Assembly: GCF_018614035.1 (NCBI RefSeq) | Contig: NZ_JAGGPA010000010.1 | Span: 1-64,000 of the forward strand | DNA from: Streptomyces sp. ISL-96 | GTDB lineage: Bacteria; Actinomycetota; Actinomycetes; Streptomycetales; Streptomycetaceae | Reading direction: 5' to 3' | DNA length: 64,000 nt | Shown: piece after piece, positions 16,818 through 24,778 of the stretch | How the letters are laid out: each line of letters opens with the position of its first letter | Numbering within the stretch: the first letter of the stretch is position 1 | Position numbers and translations under genes: made by a program | Notes under the pieces: generated by a model | The model's input: only the letters and a program-made list of their open reading frames with translations | Databases searched by the model: none | What the model was told of the DNA's origin: nothing

Positions 16818-17729
16818 ATGGCCCGCACCCGCACCCGTTACGCCCCCGACCGTGGTCTCACCTCCCGCATGGTGACCACCATGTTCCTGATCGGTCTGCT
16901 GTACGTCGTGCTGGTCGGCGTACTCCTCGCGGCCCTGCGCGGCGCCTGGCCGATCATCCTGGTCATCACGGGCGGCGTCTTCATCGCCCAGTTCTGGTTC
17001 AGCGACCGCATCGCCGCCTACGGCATGGGCGCCCGCGAGGTCACCCCCGAGGAAGCACCCGAGCTGCACGGCACCGTCGACCGGATCTGCGCCCTGGCGG
17101 ACATGCCGAAACCCCGGGTCGCCATCGCGCAGAGCGACGTACCGAACGCCTTCGCCACCGGCCGCAGCGAGCGCACCTCCCTCGTCTGCGCGACCACCGG
17201 CCTCCTGCGCAGACTGGAGCCCGAGGAGCTGGAAGGCGTCCTCGCCCACGAGATGTCGCACGTCGCCCACCGCGACGTGGCCGTCATGACGATCGCCTCG
17301 TTCCTGGGCGTGCTGGCCGGCCTCGTCACCCGCGTCGCCCTGTGGGGCGGCTTCGCCCGCAACAACCGCAGCAGCGACCCGGCCGGCATCGTCATCATGC
17401 TGATCCCTCTGATCAGCGCCGTCGTGTACGCGGTGAGCTTCCTCCTCACCCGGCTGCTCTCCCGCTACCGCGAGCTGTCCGCCGACCGCACCGCCGCACT
17501 CCTCACCGGCCGCCCGTCGTCCCTCGCCTCGGCCCTGACCAAGGTGAGCGGGCAGATGGCCCGCATCCCGACCGAGGACCTGCGGAAGGCGGAGCCGTAC
17601 AACGCCTTCTACTTCGTGCCCGCCTTCGCCGCGAAGGAGAGCCTGGGCCGGCTGCTCTCCTCCCACCCGACCCTGGAACAGCGCCTGGACCAGCTGGGCC
17701 GCATCGCGGCCGACCTGTCACGCCCCTGA
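16818..17729 (+). CDS. htpX: HtpX-like membrane zinc metalloprotease (M48)
   Basis: 303 aa. Two N-terminal transmembrane helices (about 18-40 and 45-62) are followed by the zinc-binding motif HEMSH (His144, Glu145, His148), a further helix pair around 155-215 and the third-ligand region ELSADRTAALLTG. HtpX removes damaged membrane proteins. GGAGG precedes the ATG. The next gene starts 20 bp later and encodes PspAB, a protein associated with HtpX in actinobacteria, so the pair is likely an envelope-stress operon. Confidence 0.9.
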   Translation: MARTRTRYAPDRGLTSRMVTTMFLIGLLYVVLVGVLLAALRGAWPIILVITGGVFIAQFWFSDRIAAYGMGAREVTPEEAPELHGTVDRICALADMPKPRVAIAQSDVPNAFATGRSERTSLVCATTGLLRRLEPEELEGVLAHEMSHVAHRDVAVMTIASFLGVLAGLVTRVALWGGFARNNRSSDPAGIVIMLIPLISAVVYAVSFLLTRLLSRYRELSADRTAALLTGRPSSLASALTKVSGQMARIPTEDLRKAEPYNAFYFVPAFAAKESLGRLLSSHPTLEQRLDQLGRIAADLSRP

Positions 17730-17749
17730 AAGCCAGCCAAGGAGTTCCT

Positions 17750-18370
17750 GTGGGTCTGCTCGACTCCATCCTCGGCCGCAGCAAACCGGTCCGCCCCGAC
17801 CTCGACCAGCTCTTCGCCGTCCCGTCCGCCGCCCTCACCCTCCAGGCGGGCGCGGGCTTCACGCCGACAGGGCTCGGCTCGGTGTGCTTCGCGGGCGTGG
17901 AGGGCGGTACGTTCGCCCGCCTCCAGCAGGACGTACGGGAACTCCTCGACGCGGACGCGGATGGAGGCGCGGGCGGGGGCGGGGGCGCGGGCGGGATCCC
18001 GGTGGAGTTCAGCCGGGACGCGTACGGCTACACCTGGCTGCTGGCCCGCCATTCGGCCGACGACCCGGCCGCCGCCCTGGTCGACCTGGTCAACGACCTG
18101 CACGCGGTCAACACCCTGCTCCAGGACGCCGGCTTCGGCCCGCACCTGCTGTGCTCATTGATCGGATTCCGGGACGGGGAGGGCCGTTCACTGGCCCTGG
18201 TCTACCTGTACAAGCGCGGCACGTTCTACCCGTTCGCCCCGCTGCCGGGCGGCGAGGAGAAACGCGACAGCCAGGTGGAGTTGCAGGTCAACGCACTGCT
18301 CGGGGACGACCTGCGGGTGGAGAAGGACCTGGCCCGGTGGTTCCCGGTCTGGGGCGCGCCGGGCTTGTGA
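17750..18370 (+). CDS. pspAB: PspA-associated protein PspAB
   Basis: 206 aa. It starts GLLDSILGRSKPVRPDLDQLF and contains GFRDGEGRSLALVYLYKRGTFYPFAP, typical of the PspAB family found with HtpX in actinobacteria. A Gly-rich insertion (GGAGGGGGAGG) sits near residues 72-84. The GTG start follows AAGGAG by 5 nt. Function is not established; the linkage to HtpX and PspA suggests envelope-stress sensing. No pspA gene is in this window. Confidence 0.82.
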   Translation: MGLLDSILGRSKPVRPDLDQLFAVPSAALTLQAGAGFTPTGLGSVCFAGVEGGTFARLQQDVRELLDADADGGAGGGGGAGGIPVEFSRDAYGYTWLLARHSADDPAAALVDLVNDLHAVNTLLQDAGFGPHLLCSLIGFRDGEGRSLALVYLYKRGTFYPFAPLPGGEEKRDSQVELQVNALLGDDLRVEKDLARWFPVWGAPGL

Positions 18371-18431
18371 ACGATCGCGCTGCACGTACCGCCGCTTGCC
18401 ATGCAGCAGCAAGTGCTGCATGCTGTGAAGC

Positions 18432-18734
18432 ATGGCACCTGCGATGAAGATCCGTAAGAGCATCCCGCTCAGCCACGAGGACCAAGCCCACCTTGAACGC
18501 CTCCGCACCGCCGGAACCCCGGAACACGAGGCCCTCAAGCAGGTGGCGGGGATACTCCTGGCTGACGACGCCTCGGAAGCAGAGACCTTGCACGCGCTGC
18601 TCACCGCGGGACGCATTGCGGTAACCGAGCGCGTCATGCTCACCGGATATGCCGCACTGGCCGCAGCACAGGACGACGAAGACGCTGCCGCCCGCCGTGC
18701 CATGCGTGCCCGTAGCGCCCGGCTGGAGGGCTGA
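18432..18734 (+). CDS. Probable antitoxin of a MazEF-type module
   Basis: 100 aa, mostly helical and charged (SHEDQAHLERLRTAG, then EAETLHALLTAGRIAVTERVML). No strong family match is recognised by eye, but it is directly upstream of a MazF/PemK-family toxin gene (7 bp apart) and has the size of an antitoxin. A second in-frame ATG at 18444 is possible. Neutralisation of the toxin through its C-terminal half is inferred from context. Confidence 0.6.
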   Translation: MAPAMKIRKSIPLSHEDQAHLERLRTAGTPEHEALKQVAGILLADDASEAETLHALLTAGRIAVTERVMLTGYAALAAAQDDEDAAARRAMRARSARLEG

Positions 18735-18741
18735 CTCCCTC

Positions 18742-19062
18742 ATGGGCAACACCCTTACCCCTGTGCGGGGCCGGGTCTACATGGCCGACATCGGCAACGG
18801 CCGCAAGCCCTGGCTAGTCGTCTCCAACAACGCCCGCAACCGAGCGTTGCAGGACTGTCTGGCCGTCCGTCTCACGACCAGTATCAAACCGGAGCTTCCC
18901 ACCATCATCGAACTCGGATCGGCCGACCCTCTGGTAGGGCGCGCCCTCTGCGACGACGTCGCCCTGCTCTACCGCACCGACCTGGAGGAGGATCGCGGCG
19001 CCTTGTCCCCGCACACGATGATGAAGATCTCCGCCGGCCTCCGTGCGGCTCTTGCACTGTAG
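18742..19062 (+). CDS. MazF/PemK-family toxin (endoribonuclease)
   Basis: 106 aa. The start VRGRVYMADIGNGRKPWLVVSNNARN matches the PemK/MazF fold, where the Pro-Trp-Leu-Val-Val-Ser-Asn segment forms the conserved strand; a DDVALLYRTDL strand and C-terminal helix follow. MazF enzymes cleave single-stranded mRNA. It overlaps no other gene and follows its presumed antitoxin immediately. The next genes on the opposite strand form another toxin-antitoxin-like pair. Confidence 0.82.
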   Translation: MGNTLTPVRGRVYMADIGNGRKPWLVVSNNARNRALQDCLAVRLTTSIKPELPTIIELGSADPLVGRALCDDVALLYRTDLEEDRGALSPHTMMKISAGLRAALAL

Positions 19063-19074
19063 GGCGACGAGCAG

Positions 19075-19323
19075 TCAGCCAGTAGCGGTGCCGGCCAGGA
19101 ACGCTGCCCAGGCGGCGGGGGCGACGGCGAAGGTGGGCCCGTCGGTGACCTTGGAGTCACGGACGTGGACGGCGTGGGGGCAGGCGGCGACCTCTACGCA
19201 GGCGCCGCCCTCGTTGCTGCTGTAGCTGGACTTGTGCCAGTCGTAGGCAACCTCGATGCAAGCCTCGCCCTCGTTACCGCTGTAGCTGGACTTGAACCAC
19301 GCCAGCTCGGGTCGCGTGTTCAC
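19075..19323 (-). CDS. DUF397 protein with duplicated N-terminal motif
   Basis: 82 aa. It carries the DUF397 signature WxKSSYSxNEGxACVEVA twice, at about residues 8-25 and 29-46, followed by one copy of VHVRDSKVTDGPTFAVAPAAWAAFL. A single DUF397 unit is normal, so the first half is a tandem duplication. The GTG overlaps the stop of the XRE regulator (GTGA at 19320-19323). DUF397 proteins pair with XRE/DUF5753 proteins; the pair Scr1/Scr2 of S. coelicolor was described as a toxin-antitoxin system. Confidence 0.82.
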   Translation of the reverse strand: MNTRPELAWFKSSYSGNEGEACIEVAYDWHKSSYSSNEGGACVEVAACPHAVHVRDSKVTDGPTFAVAPAAWAAFLAGTATG

Positions 19324-20156
19324 AGCTGCCCCGCCTTCCTCTCGATGAGCTCTGCGGATTCCCATGGTGTGAGCGCCTGCGCCCGCAGGATGCCAAACAG
19401 GTCGAACAGATCGCTAGCCTGTTCCGGCTTGTGGATCAACTTACCGCCGCCCTGCGCCTCCACGTACAGCAAAGTCCGTCCCTCTTGCGTCGCCATCAGC
19501 TGCATGGGCCCCATGAGACCCGCGTGCGTGTGCCGCCGAGTCGGCATCACTTGGAACGTGAGGTGGTTCATCGTCCTCATACAGTCCAGCACATGCCAGA
19601 GCTGCTCCTTGAGCACTTCCGGACCGCCGAGCGTCCGCTCAAGCACCGACTCTTCGACGACGAACCCGATACGAGGCGGCGGATTGCGGGTCAGGACCGC
19701 CTGCCGTTCCAGTCGGCCCTGGACGTGTCGCTCAATCTCCTCTTCTGTGTACGCCGGCACGCGGGCCTCGTACAAGGCCCGCACATACGCCTCCGTCTGC
19801 AACAACCCGGGGATGAGCAACGCCTCGTACGCGCTGATCACCCGCGCCAGTCGCTCCAGCCGCACCCAGTCCAGGAACTTCGGCGGATACTTCTCCTCCT
19901 CCATCAGCTCAATGCACGCTGTCAACGCGCCACCAGCGTCGAAGACTTGATCCGCATCCCGCAGGAAGTCCAGCGCCGGGATGCGCTCCGCCCGCTCGTA
20001 CGCCCCCATCAGCGACTCCGAGACCAGCAGCTTCTCCGCCGCGTCCTTCTGCGTGAGCCCGGCCCGCGTCCGATGGATGCGAATCAGGCCCCCCACCAGC
20101 CTCCGCACATGCGACGGCTCGACACTCGTCCCCACAGCCACCACCCCACTCACCAC
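19320..20156 (-). CDS. XRE-family regulator with DUF5753 domain
   Basis: 278 aa. The N-terminal helix-turn-helix (RRLVGGLIRIHRTRAGLTQKDAA, then SLMGAYERAERIPALDFL) is followed by a DUF5753 domain that includes ISAYEALLIPGLLQTEAYVRAL and RLERQAVLTRNPPPRI. This architecture, with a translationally coupled DUF397 gene behind it, is repeated many times in Streptomyces chromosomes and is linked to development and toxin-antitoxin behaviour. It would bind DNA near its own promoter in the 63-bp divergent gap. Confidence 0.88.
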   Translation of the reverse strand: MVSGVVAVGTSVEPSHVRRLVGGLIRIHRTRAGLTQKDAAEKLLVSESLMGAYERAERIPALDFLRDADQVFDAGGALTACIELMEEEKYPPKFLDWVRLERLARVISAYEALLIPGLLQTEAYVRALYEARVPAYTEEEIERHVQGRLERQAVLTRNPPPRIGFVVEESVLERTLGGPEVLKEQLWHVLDCMRTMNHLTFQVMPTRRHTHAGLMGPMQLMATQEGRTLLYVEAQGGGKLIHKPEQASDLFDLFGILRAQALTPWESAELIERKAGQL

Positions 20157-20219
20157 ATTCGTCCGATGTGGACCGCGTCCTCCTGGTCACGCTACGCAAC
20201 CGCCAGGATGCTCGTAGCC

Positions 20220-20627
20220 ATGACGAGTAAGAAACTCCCCGATTGGGTACCTTCCGCGGGGCATCAACTCCACCTCACCGGCATCTACTTCGACGCCATC
20301 CGCCTGCGCGGCGCACGGGGCGAGGCCGTGCTGCACCACCTCGCGACGCTCACTGACGGTGAACCCGGGCCGGTCGTGCGGGAGATCGCGGGCGGGCGAT
20401 GGACGTACTTCCTGGTACCGCCCGGGGAGAGCAAGGGCTTCGACTGGCCGCCCGGGGCCAAGTGCTTCGGTCCGGCCGCCCGGGACCAGTACGTCGGCAT
20501 CCCCGCGCCGGACGGCAACACGTACCCGCTGACATGGCGGTGCGGGGCTCCGGAAGAGGGGGAGTTCGTCGATGTGGAGCTGCTGTACGGGCTGGTGATG
20601 GCGCAGCTGGTCACGGACGACGAGTGA
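20220..20627 (+). CDS. Hypothetical protein
   Basis: 135 aa, no family recognised. It is rich in Gly, Pro and aromatic residues (HQLHLTGIYFDAIRLRG, then WTYFLVPPGESKGFDWPPG and YPLTWRCGAP) and has no signal or membrane segment. Proteins of this type, related in feel to N-terminal primase/polymerase-like regulators, often sit beside XRE/DUF397 pairs. It is divergent from the XRE gene. The ATG at 20220 is used; an in-frame ATG at 20208 is equally possible. Confidence 0.6.
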   Translation: MTSKKLPDWVPSAGHQLHLTGIYFDAIRLRGARGEAVLHHLATLTDGEPGPVVREIAGGRWTYFLVPPGESKGFDWPPGAKCFGPAARDQYVGIPAPDGNTYPLTWRCGAPEEGEFVDVELLYGLVMAQLVTDDE

Positions 20628-20651
20628 CTGAGCGAGTGAGTGAGTGCGTGA

Positions 20652-21050
20652 TCAGCCCGGCCCGAACACCGGCACCGTCACGCCCGCCCCGCACCGCCGG
20701 AAGGTCACAGTCAGCGCCATGCCGATGGCGAGGGCGGACTCCGCGCAGTCCACGACCTCCGTCATCATGCGCGGCCCCTCCGCGAGGTCCACGACGGCCG
20801 CGACGTACGGAACGCGGTCACCGAAAGGCGGCAGGTCGTTGCGGTGGATGACGGACCACGTGTAGAGCGTGGCCCGGCCGCTCGCCCGCTCCCAGCCGAC
20901 GTCCTCACTCCAGCAGTACGGGCAGAACTCGCGCGGATAGTGATGCGGCCGGGTACAGGCCCGGCAGCGGCGCAGCAGCAGAAGGCCTTCGGCGGCGGCG
21001 TCCCAGTAGGGGCGGGTGAACGCGTCGATGTCCGGCGTGGCCGCGTTCAT
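20652..21050 (-). CDS. DUF35 / OB-fold Zn-ribbon protein
   Basis: 132 aa. Zinc ribbon LRRCRACTRPHHYPREFCPYC (four Cys in two CxxC pairs) and an OB-fold with TLYTWSVIH and RVPYVAAVVDLAEGPRM are present. It is the second member of this family in the window and could partner the thiolase-like protein at 14752, which has no adjacent DUF35. Its ATG overlaps the stop of the DoxX gene (ATGA at 21047-21050), so it is translated from the operator-controlled DoxX transcript. Confidence 0.85.
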   Translation of the reverse strand: MNAATPDIDAFTRPYWDAAAEGLLLLRRCRACTRPHHYPREFCPYCWSEDVGWERASGRATLYTWSVIHRNDLPPFGDRVPYVAAVVDLAEGPRMMTEVVDCAESALAIGMALTVTFRRCGAGVTVPVFGPG

Positions 21051-21502
21051 GCCCGGAGCCAGCCGATCGCATGGTCGAGGGACCATGCCTGCCACGACAG
21101 GGCGAACAGGGCGACGAGCGAGATCAGCGCCATCATGGCGTTCTGCCCCTGCTCGGCCCAGTCATGAATCATCAGGACCAGGTAGAGAAGATTGAGGAGC
21201 AGGCCTGCGGCCAGCGCGATTGGTGTCAGAAAACCGACGACCAGACCCAGCCCGAGGGCGAGTTCGGCGTACACGACGATGTACGCCATCGCCTTGGGCC
21301 GGGGCGCGACAACCACATCGAAGCCGCGCTTCACCGCCGGCCACTTGTGCTTGCCCGCGACGTCCGCCGCCCAGGCGATGCCCGTACCGCGCTCGAACCA
21401 GCCCTTCTTGTCCTTGTGGCGCCAGCTTTCCAGCCACCACAGGCCGAGGCCGATGCGCAGCACGGCGAGCCACTCCGCGCCGCCGAGCCAGATGGTCTGC
21501 AT
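21047..21502 (-). CDS. DoxX-family membrane protein
   Basis: 151 aa with four predicted transmembrane helices (about 10-26, 60-80, 84-104, 118-138) and the DoxX-like segment LRIGLGLWWLESWRHKDK. DoxX proteins are small membrane subunits linked to quinone/thiol redox or other oxidoreductase complexes. The ATG at 21502 follows a GGTGGAG stretch; a TTG at 21526 would run the gene up to the operator. Operator copy 5 lies 26 bp upstream, and the gene is coupled to a DUF35 gene, so it belongs to the catabolic set. Confidence 0.78.
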   Translation of the reverse strand: MQTIWLGGAEWLAVLRIGLGLWWLESWRHKDKKGWFERGTGIAWAADVAGKHKWPAVKRGFDVVVAPRPKAMAYIVVYAELALGLGLVVGFLTPIALAAGLLLNLLYLVLMIHDWAEQGQNAMMALISLVALFALSWQAWSLDHAIGWLRA

Positions 21503-21527
21503 TCCGCTCCACCCACCCCTCTCCAAT

Positions 21528-21542
21528 CTGACGGTACGTCAG
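21528..21542. promoter_or_regulatory. Operator copy 5 (CTGAC-N5-GTCAG)
   Basis: CTGACGGTACGTCAG, both half-sites perfect, 26 bp upstream of the DoxX start. There is no catabolic gene on the other side; the rightward neighbour is a monooxygenase pseudogene starting 246 bp away. Confidence 0.72.
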
Positions 21543-21787
21543 TTCAACCGATGGGGCGGCCACCGCGCAAGGGGTGCGCCCAGCCCGTGTTCGGCCGATC
21601 GCACTGTTCGTCATGCGGACACGGAGCAGCTCCGTCGAAGTACCACCCATTTCGATTCCGTAAGGGGTGGCGGACGACAACAGGGCGGCCACGCCCCCCG
21701 CCTGGGGCTCTCTCTCCGGGCAGGCGGCGTGGGAGCCGACCGCCGCACCCCTGTGGCGACTGTCCGTGATCGTTACGCTCACGAATC

Positions 21788-22097
21788 ATGACCGATACCC
21801 CCAACGTCGTTCGGGCGGTGGGTGTCGCGGGACACGTGGTGCGGTACCTGGAGAAGTACGCCGAGTTCCACGAGCTGGAGATCGTCACGGGGGTCGAGGT
21901 CGCCCGTATCGAGCCCGCGTATGACGGCGACGGCGGCTGGCTGCTGCACGCCACCGGCGGCCGCGAGCTCACCGCCTCGGCGGTGGTGGTCGCCACCGGC
22001 TACAACCACACGCCGTACGTCCCCGAGTGGCCCGGCAAAGACCTCCTGGTCGTCGGGACGGGCAACACGGGCGCGGAGATCGCGGTGGCGGCCGAGC
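21788..22097 (+). pseudogene. Truncated flavin-containing monooxygenase
   Basis: The frame encodes HVVRYLEKYAEFHELEIVTG, then ASAVVVATGYNHTPYVPEWPG and LLVVGTGNTGAEIAV, which are internal motifs of YUCCA/FMO-like flavoprotein monooxygenases (ATG-containing motif and second Rossmann GxGxxG). The N-terminal FAD-binding GxGxxG domain is missing, the segment between the PEWPG motif and the second Rossmann fold is much shorter than usual, and homology stops at about 22097. That is also where the stop codon of the oppositely oriented ABC ATPase gene lies. I interpret this as a gene remnant cut by the arrival of the ABC cassette. Confidence 0.65.
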
Positions 22098-22847
22098 TCA
22101 ATAGGCGAGGTTGCTCCCGGCGCTCGACAGCAAGGCGGTGTACGCACCCTCCGCGGCCCGCCCCGGGGCGGCGCCTGTCGGCGTGTGCGCGAGGAAGGAC
22201 TCCGTAGTTCCGGAGTGCAAGATACGGCCGGCGTCCAGGACGGCGACGTGGTCGGCCTCCTCAGCGAGGTCAGCGACGTCATGGGTTGACATGAGTACCT
22301 GTACGTCGTCGCTCAGGCCGGTGAGAATGTCCCGGAAGACGCGCCGCTGGCGCGGGTCCATGCCGGCTGTCGGTTCGTCGAGGAGCAGGACGCGGGCGTC
22401 GTGCACCAGAGCGGCGGCCACCCCGACCCTGCGCAGCTGACCGCCTGAAAGGCGGGAGGTCCGTTCGCCCGCCTTGTCTGCGAGCTCGACCCGCTGCAGG
22501 GCCTTCCGCGCCCCCTTCCAGGCATCGCTGCGGCCCATTCCCTTGAGCCAGCCGACGTAGGCGACGTACTCCCGCGCGGTCAGCGAGGGCAGCGGGGTGA
22601 TCGTCTGGGGCATCCAGGCGACGGCCCTGCGGTACTCCTTGCTCCTGGCGTGAAGCCGTCCGTACGAGACCGAGCCCGAGACCGGGACGACGACGGAGGC
22701 GGCCAGCTTGAGCAGCGTGGACTTTCCGGCACCGTTCGGGCCCAGCAGAATCGTGAGACCACTGGGCAGCTGGAAGCTGAAGTCTCTGATCACGGGCGCC
22801 TTGCGCCGACTGTAGGCGTAGGTGCAGGAGGACAGTTCCAGAGTCAC
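22098..22847 (-). CDS. ABC transporter ATP-binding protein
   Basis: 249 aa. Walker A GPNGAGKST (about 35-43), signature LSGGQLRR (about 133-140), Walker B VLLLDEPTAG (about 153-162) and the H-loop MSTHD are all present, so it is a functional ATPase by sequence. It resembles the bacitracin/antibiotic-type ABC-2 ATPases. Its start overlaps the stop of the upstream membrane gene, making it the last gene of a three-gene operon behind a secreted Cys-containing protein. Confidence 0.9.
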   Translation of the reverse strand: MTLELSSCTYAYSRRKAPVIRDFSFQLPSGLTILLGPNGAGKSTLLKLAASVVVPVSGSVSYGRLHARSKEYRRAVAWMPQTITPLPSLTAREYVAYVGWLKGMGRSDAWKGARKALQRVELADKAGERTSRLSGGQLRRVGVAAALVHDARVLLLDEPTAGMDPRQRRVFRDILTGLSDDVQVLMSTHDVADLAEEADHVAVLDAGRILHSGTTESFLAHTPTGAAPGRAAEGAYTALLSSAGSNLAY

Positions 22848-23431
22848 AGTTCACTCCTCGTAGTGCGGAGTTGGGCAACGACACCAGCTGCGAAGACCAG
22901 CACGGTGGCGATGGCGGCATGGGGGGCTGCGAATGGTTCCGGGACGATCGCCCAGAAGTAGGGGGCGTCCCAGGTGCGGAAGCCCACGAGAACGACGGTC
23001 ATCACCCAGCCGAGGGGCACCATGACGGCGGGCCGGCCGACGAGTGCGCGGGCGCAGAGCATCAGCCCGGTCAGGAAGGCTGTATTCCGTCCGGAAGTCC
23101 AGGCGGCGGCGGAGCTGAACAGTGCGCCCACCGCGCATCCCACCAGGATCGCGGCCAGCACGAACGCCACGATGAGGGCAGTGTCCAGCAGCCGTACCCG
23201 GCGGATGCCGGACGACTCGGCCGCGGGAAGCCGGGAGTCGAGACAGCGCGCGACTGCTGCGACCACAACGACTGGGGCGAACAGCAGCACCTGCGTCTCG
23301 GTCCCGTTGGACAGTGAGATCGACGGCAGCCGGGCCGAGACGTCGTGGAACACCAGGGTCAGCACCGCGAGCCCAGCGATTCCCGCCGGTAGGACGAAGT
23401 GGGCCTGCCTGGCCTTGAGCCACCAGATCAT
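22844..23431 (-). CDS. ABC transporter membrane protein
   Basis: 195 aa from the ATG at 23431 (MIWWLKARQAHFVLPAG). It has about five to six hydrophobic helices and little else, consistent with an ABC-2-type permease half. It overlaps both neighbours (ATGA-type overlap with the 425-aa membrane gene upstream and with the ATPase gene downstream), so all three are co-translated. Substrate is unknown; context suggests the secreted protein encoded at 24779-25210. Confidence 0.78.
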   Translation of the reverse strand: MIWWLKARQAHFVLPAGIAGLAVLTLVFHDVSARLPSISLSNGTETQVLLFAPVVVVAAVARCLDSRLPAAESSGIRRVRLLDTALIVAFVLAAILVGCAVGALFSSAAAWTSGRNTAFLTGLMLCARALVGRPAVMVPLGWVMTVVLVGFRTWDAPYFWAIVPEPFAAPHAAIATVLVFAAGVVAQLRTTRSEL

Positions 23432-24705
23432 GTCTGGCTCCCACAGGCGCTGTTTACCTGCTCCCGATACCACTGGGACTGTTCAGCCGGTGACTTGGCC
23501 AGCACCTCTGCCACCTTGCGGTGAAGCGCCGTGCGCTGTTTCACGTCGTAGAACGGATCCTTCGCAAGGAGGTTGTCAAGGGTCTTCCTCTCCCCTGCTC
23601 TCTCCGAGGCCCACATGACCACCAGCCGGGTGGTGGCGGCATCGGGTTGGCGGCAAGGGAAGGTCACCGCTGCGCGGACGGTCTGGTAGCGCACGATCCC
23701 CTTGCTCTCACCCTTGGTCAGCGCGATCCGCCAGGTCTCCGCAGTGGATGGCCGGGGATGAAATCCGTCCACCATCGTGTCGGTCACGACCGACGGCGAC
23801 GGTCCGACCCCTGCGGTCCGCAGATCGGCGAGCACGTCCACCACATCGGACCGTACGGCCGCGAGGCTGCCCTCGGCGAACTCCGGCATGCAGACCTGGG
23901 GCGCGCTGCCCTGGCACACCATTGGTACGCCACCCCGCGCCACCGGCGGCATGGGGCCCCAGTCCCGGGTGATGAAGAACGCGGTCAGCGCGCACGCGAC
24001 GGCCAGCGCCGTGCCGAGTGCCACGCGCAGGACCATCCACCGCAGCGGCGACCACAGCACTGCCACCGCCAACGCGACACCGCAAGCGGGCAGTGCCTGC
24101 GCGAGCATGGCCGGGTACGTCGCGACCTCACCGAAAGCCAGCCCCTCGGGATTCCGGCCGAGGACGTGACGCCACCAGAAGGTGTCGAGCGTGGCCGAGG
24201 TCGCCACCAGGAGATCGACCACCACGGCCAGCACCGGGGCGGCGATGATCGGCCGGACGTGCCGTCCGACGGCGAACCCGATCACGGCGTACGCCACGGA
24301 GACGAGCATCGCCATGACGAGGGGGCGAAGGCTGGGCAGCGTGGGGAGCGTGTGCTCCTGCACGAGCGCGATCGTCACCGGGAGAACGAGCATGAGCCAA
24401 GCGAGGCCGATTACCGGACCGAGTGCCTCCGCCGCGACCCGGTAGCGCGAGCGGGCCGGCGTGAGCTGCCACACCGCCCCCTGGGCCAGCCGGCCGCTCT
24501 CCCAGACGCCGAGGGCGGCGGCCAGGGCGTAGGCAAAGGGGTACATGGCCAGCAGCGGGACGGAGACGAGCCTGGGGGCGTGGCCGTAACTCGCCTGGGA
24601 TATGGGTTCGTAGGTGACCGCGAAGTAATAGAACAGGGTCAGAGCGACCGCGAAGGGGGAAGCCCAGAGAGCGCTGCTCGAGCGCAGCCGGGTGCGAAGT
24701 CTCAC
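23428..24705 (-). CDS. ABC-2-type membrane protein with large C-terminal domain
   Basis: 425 aa. Six to seven hydrophobic segments occupy residues 15-240. The remaining about 180 residues (from around DVVDVLADLRTAGVGPSPSVV to the end) form a hydrophilic, probably extracytoplasmic domain with two Cys. It does not match a family I recognise beyond general ABC-2 permease character. It starts 21 bp after a strong hairpin that separates it from the secreted protein gene, which may lower its expression relative to that gene. Confidence 0.72.
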   Translation of the reverse strand: MRLRTRLRSSSALWASPFAVALTLFYYFAVTYEPISQASYGHAPRLVSVPLLAMYPFAYALAAALGVWESGRLAQGAVWQLTPARSRYRVAAEALGPVIGLAWLMLVLPVTIALVQEHTLPTLPSLRPLVMAMLVSVAYAVIGFAVGRHVRPIIAAPVLAVVVDLLVATSATLDTFWWRHVLGRNPEGLAFGEVATYPAMLAQALPACGVALAVAVLWSPLRWMVLRVALGTALAVACALTAFFITRDWGPMPPVARGGVPMVCQGSAPQVCMPEFAEGSLAAVRSDVVDVLADLRTAGVGPSPSVVTDTMVDGFHPRPSTAETWRIALTKGESKGIVRYQTVRAAVTFPCRQPDAATTRLVVMWASERAGERKTLDNLLAKDPFYDVKQRTALHRKVAEVLAKSPAEQSQWYREQVNSACGSQT

Positions 24706-24725
24706 GAATGTCCTCGAGTTGGGTC

Positions 24726-24758
24726 GGTGGAGCGGAGACCGCGGGTCTCCGCACCACC
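24726..24758 (-). terminator. Strong hairpin between secreted-protein gene and ABC operon
   Basis: GGTGG-A-GCGGAGACC, a GCG loop, then GGTCTCCGC-A-CCACC: 14 base pairs with one A/A mismatch. It lies 20 bp after the secreted-protein stop and 21 bp before the next start, on the same strand. No T-run follows, so it may act as an incomplete terminator or RNA-stabilising 3' end. Confidence 0.6.
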
Positions 24759-24778
24759 TCCTCAGGCAACGCCGGCTA

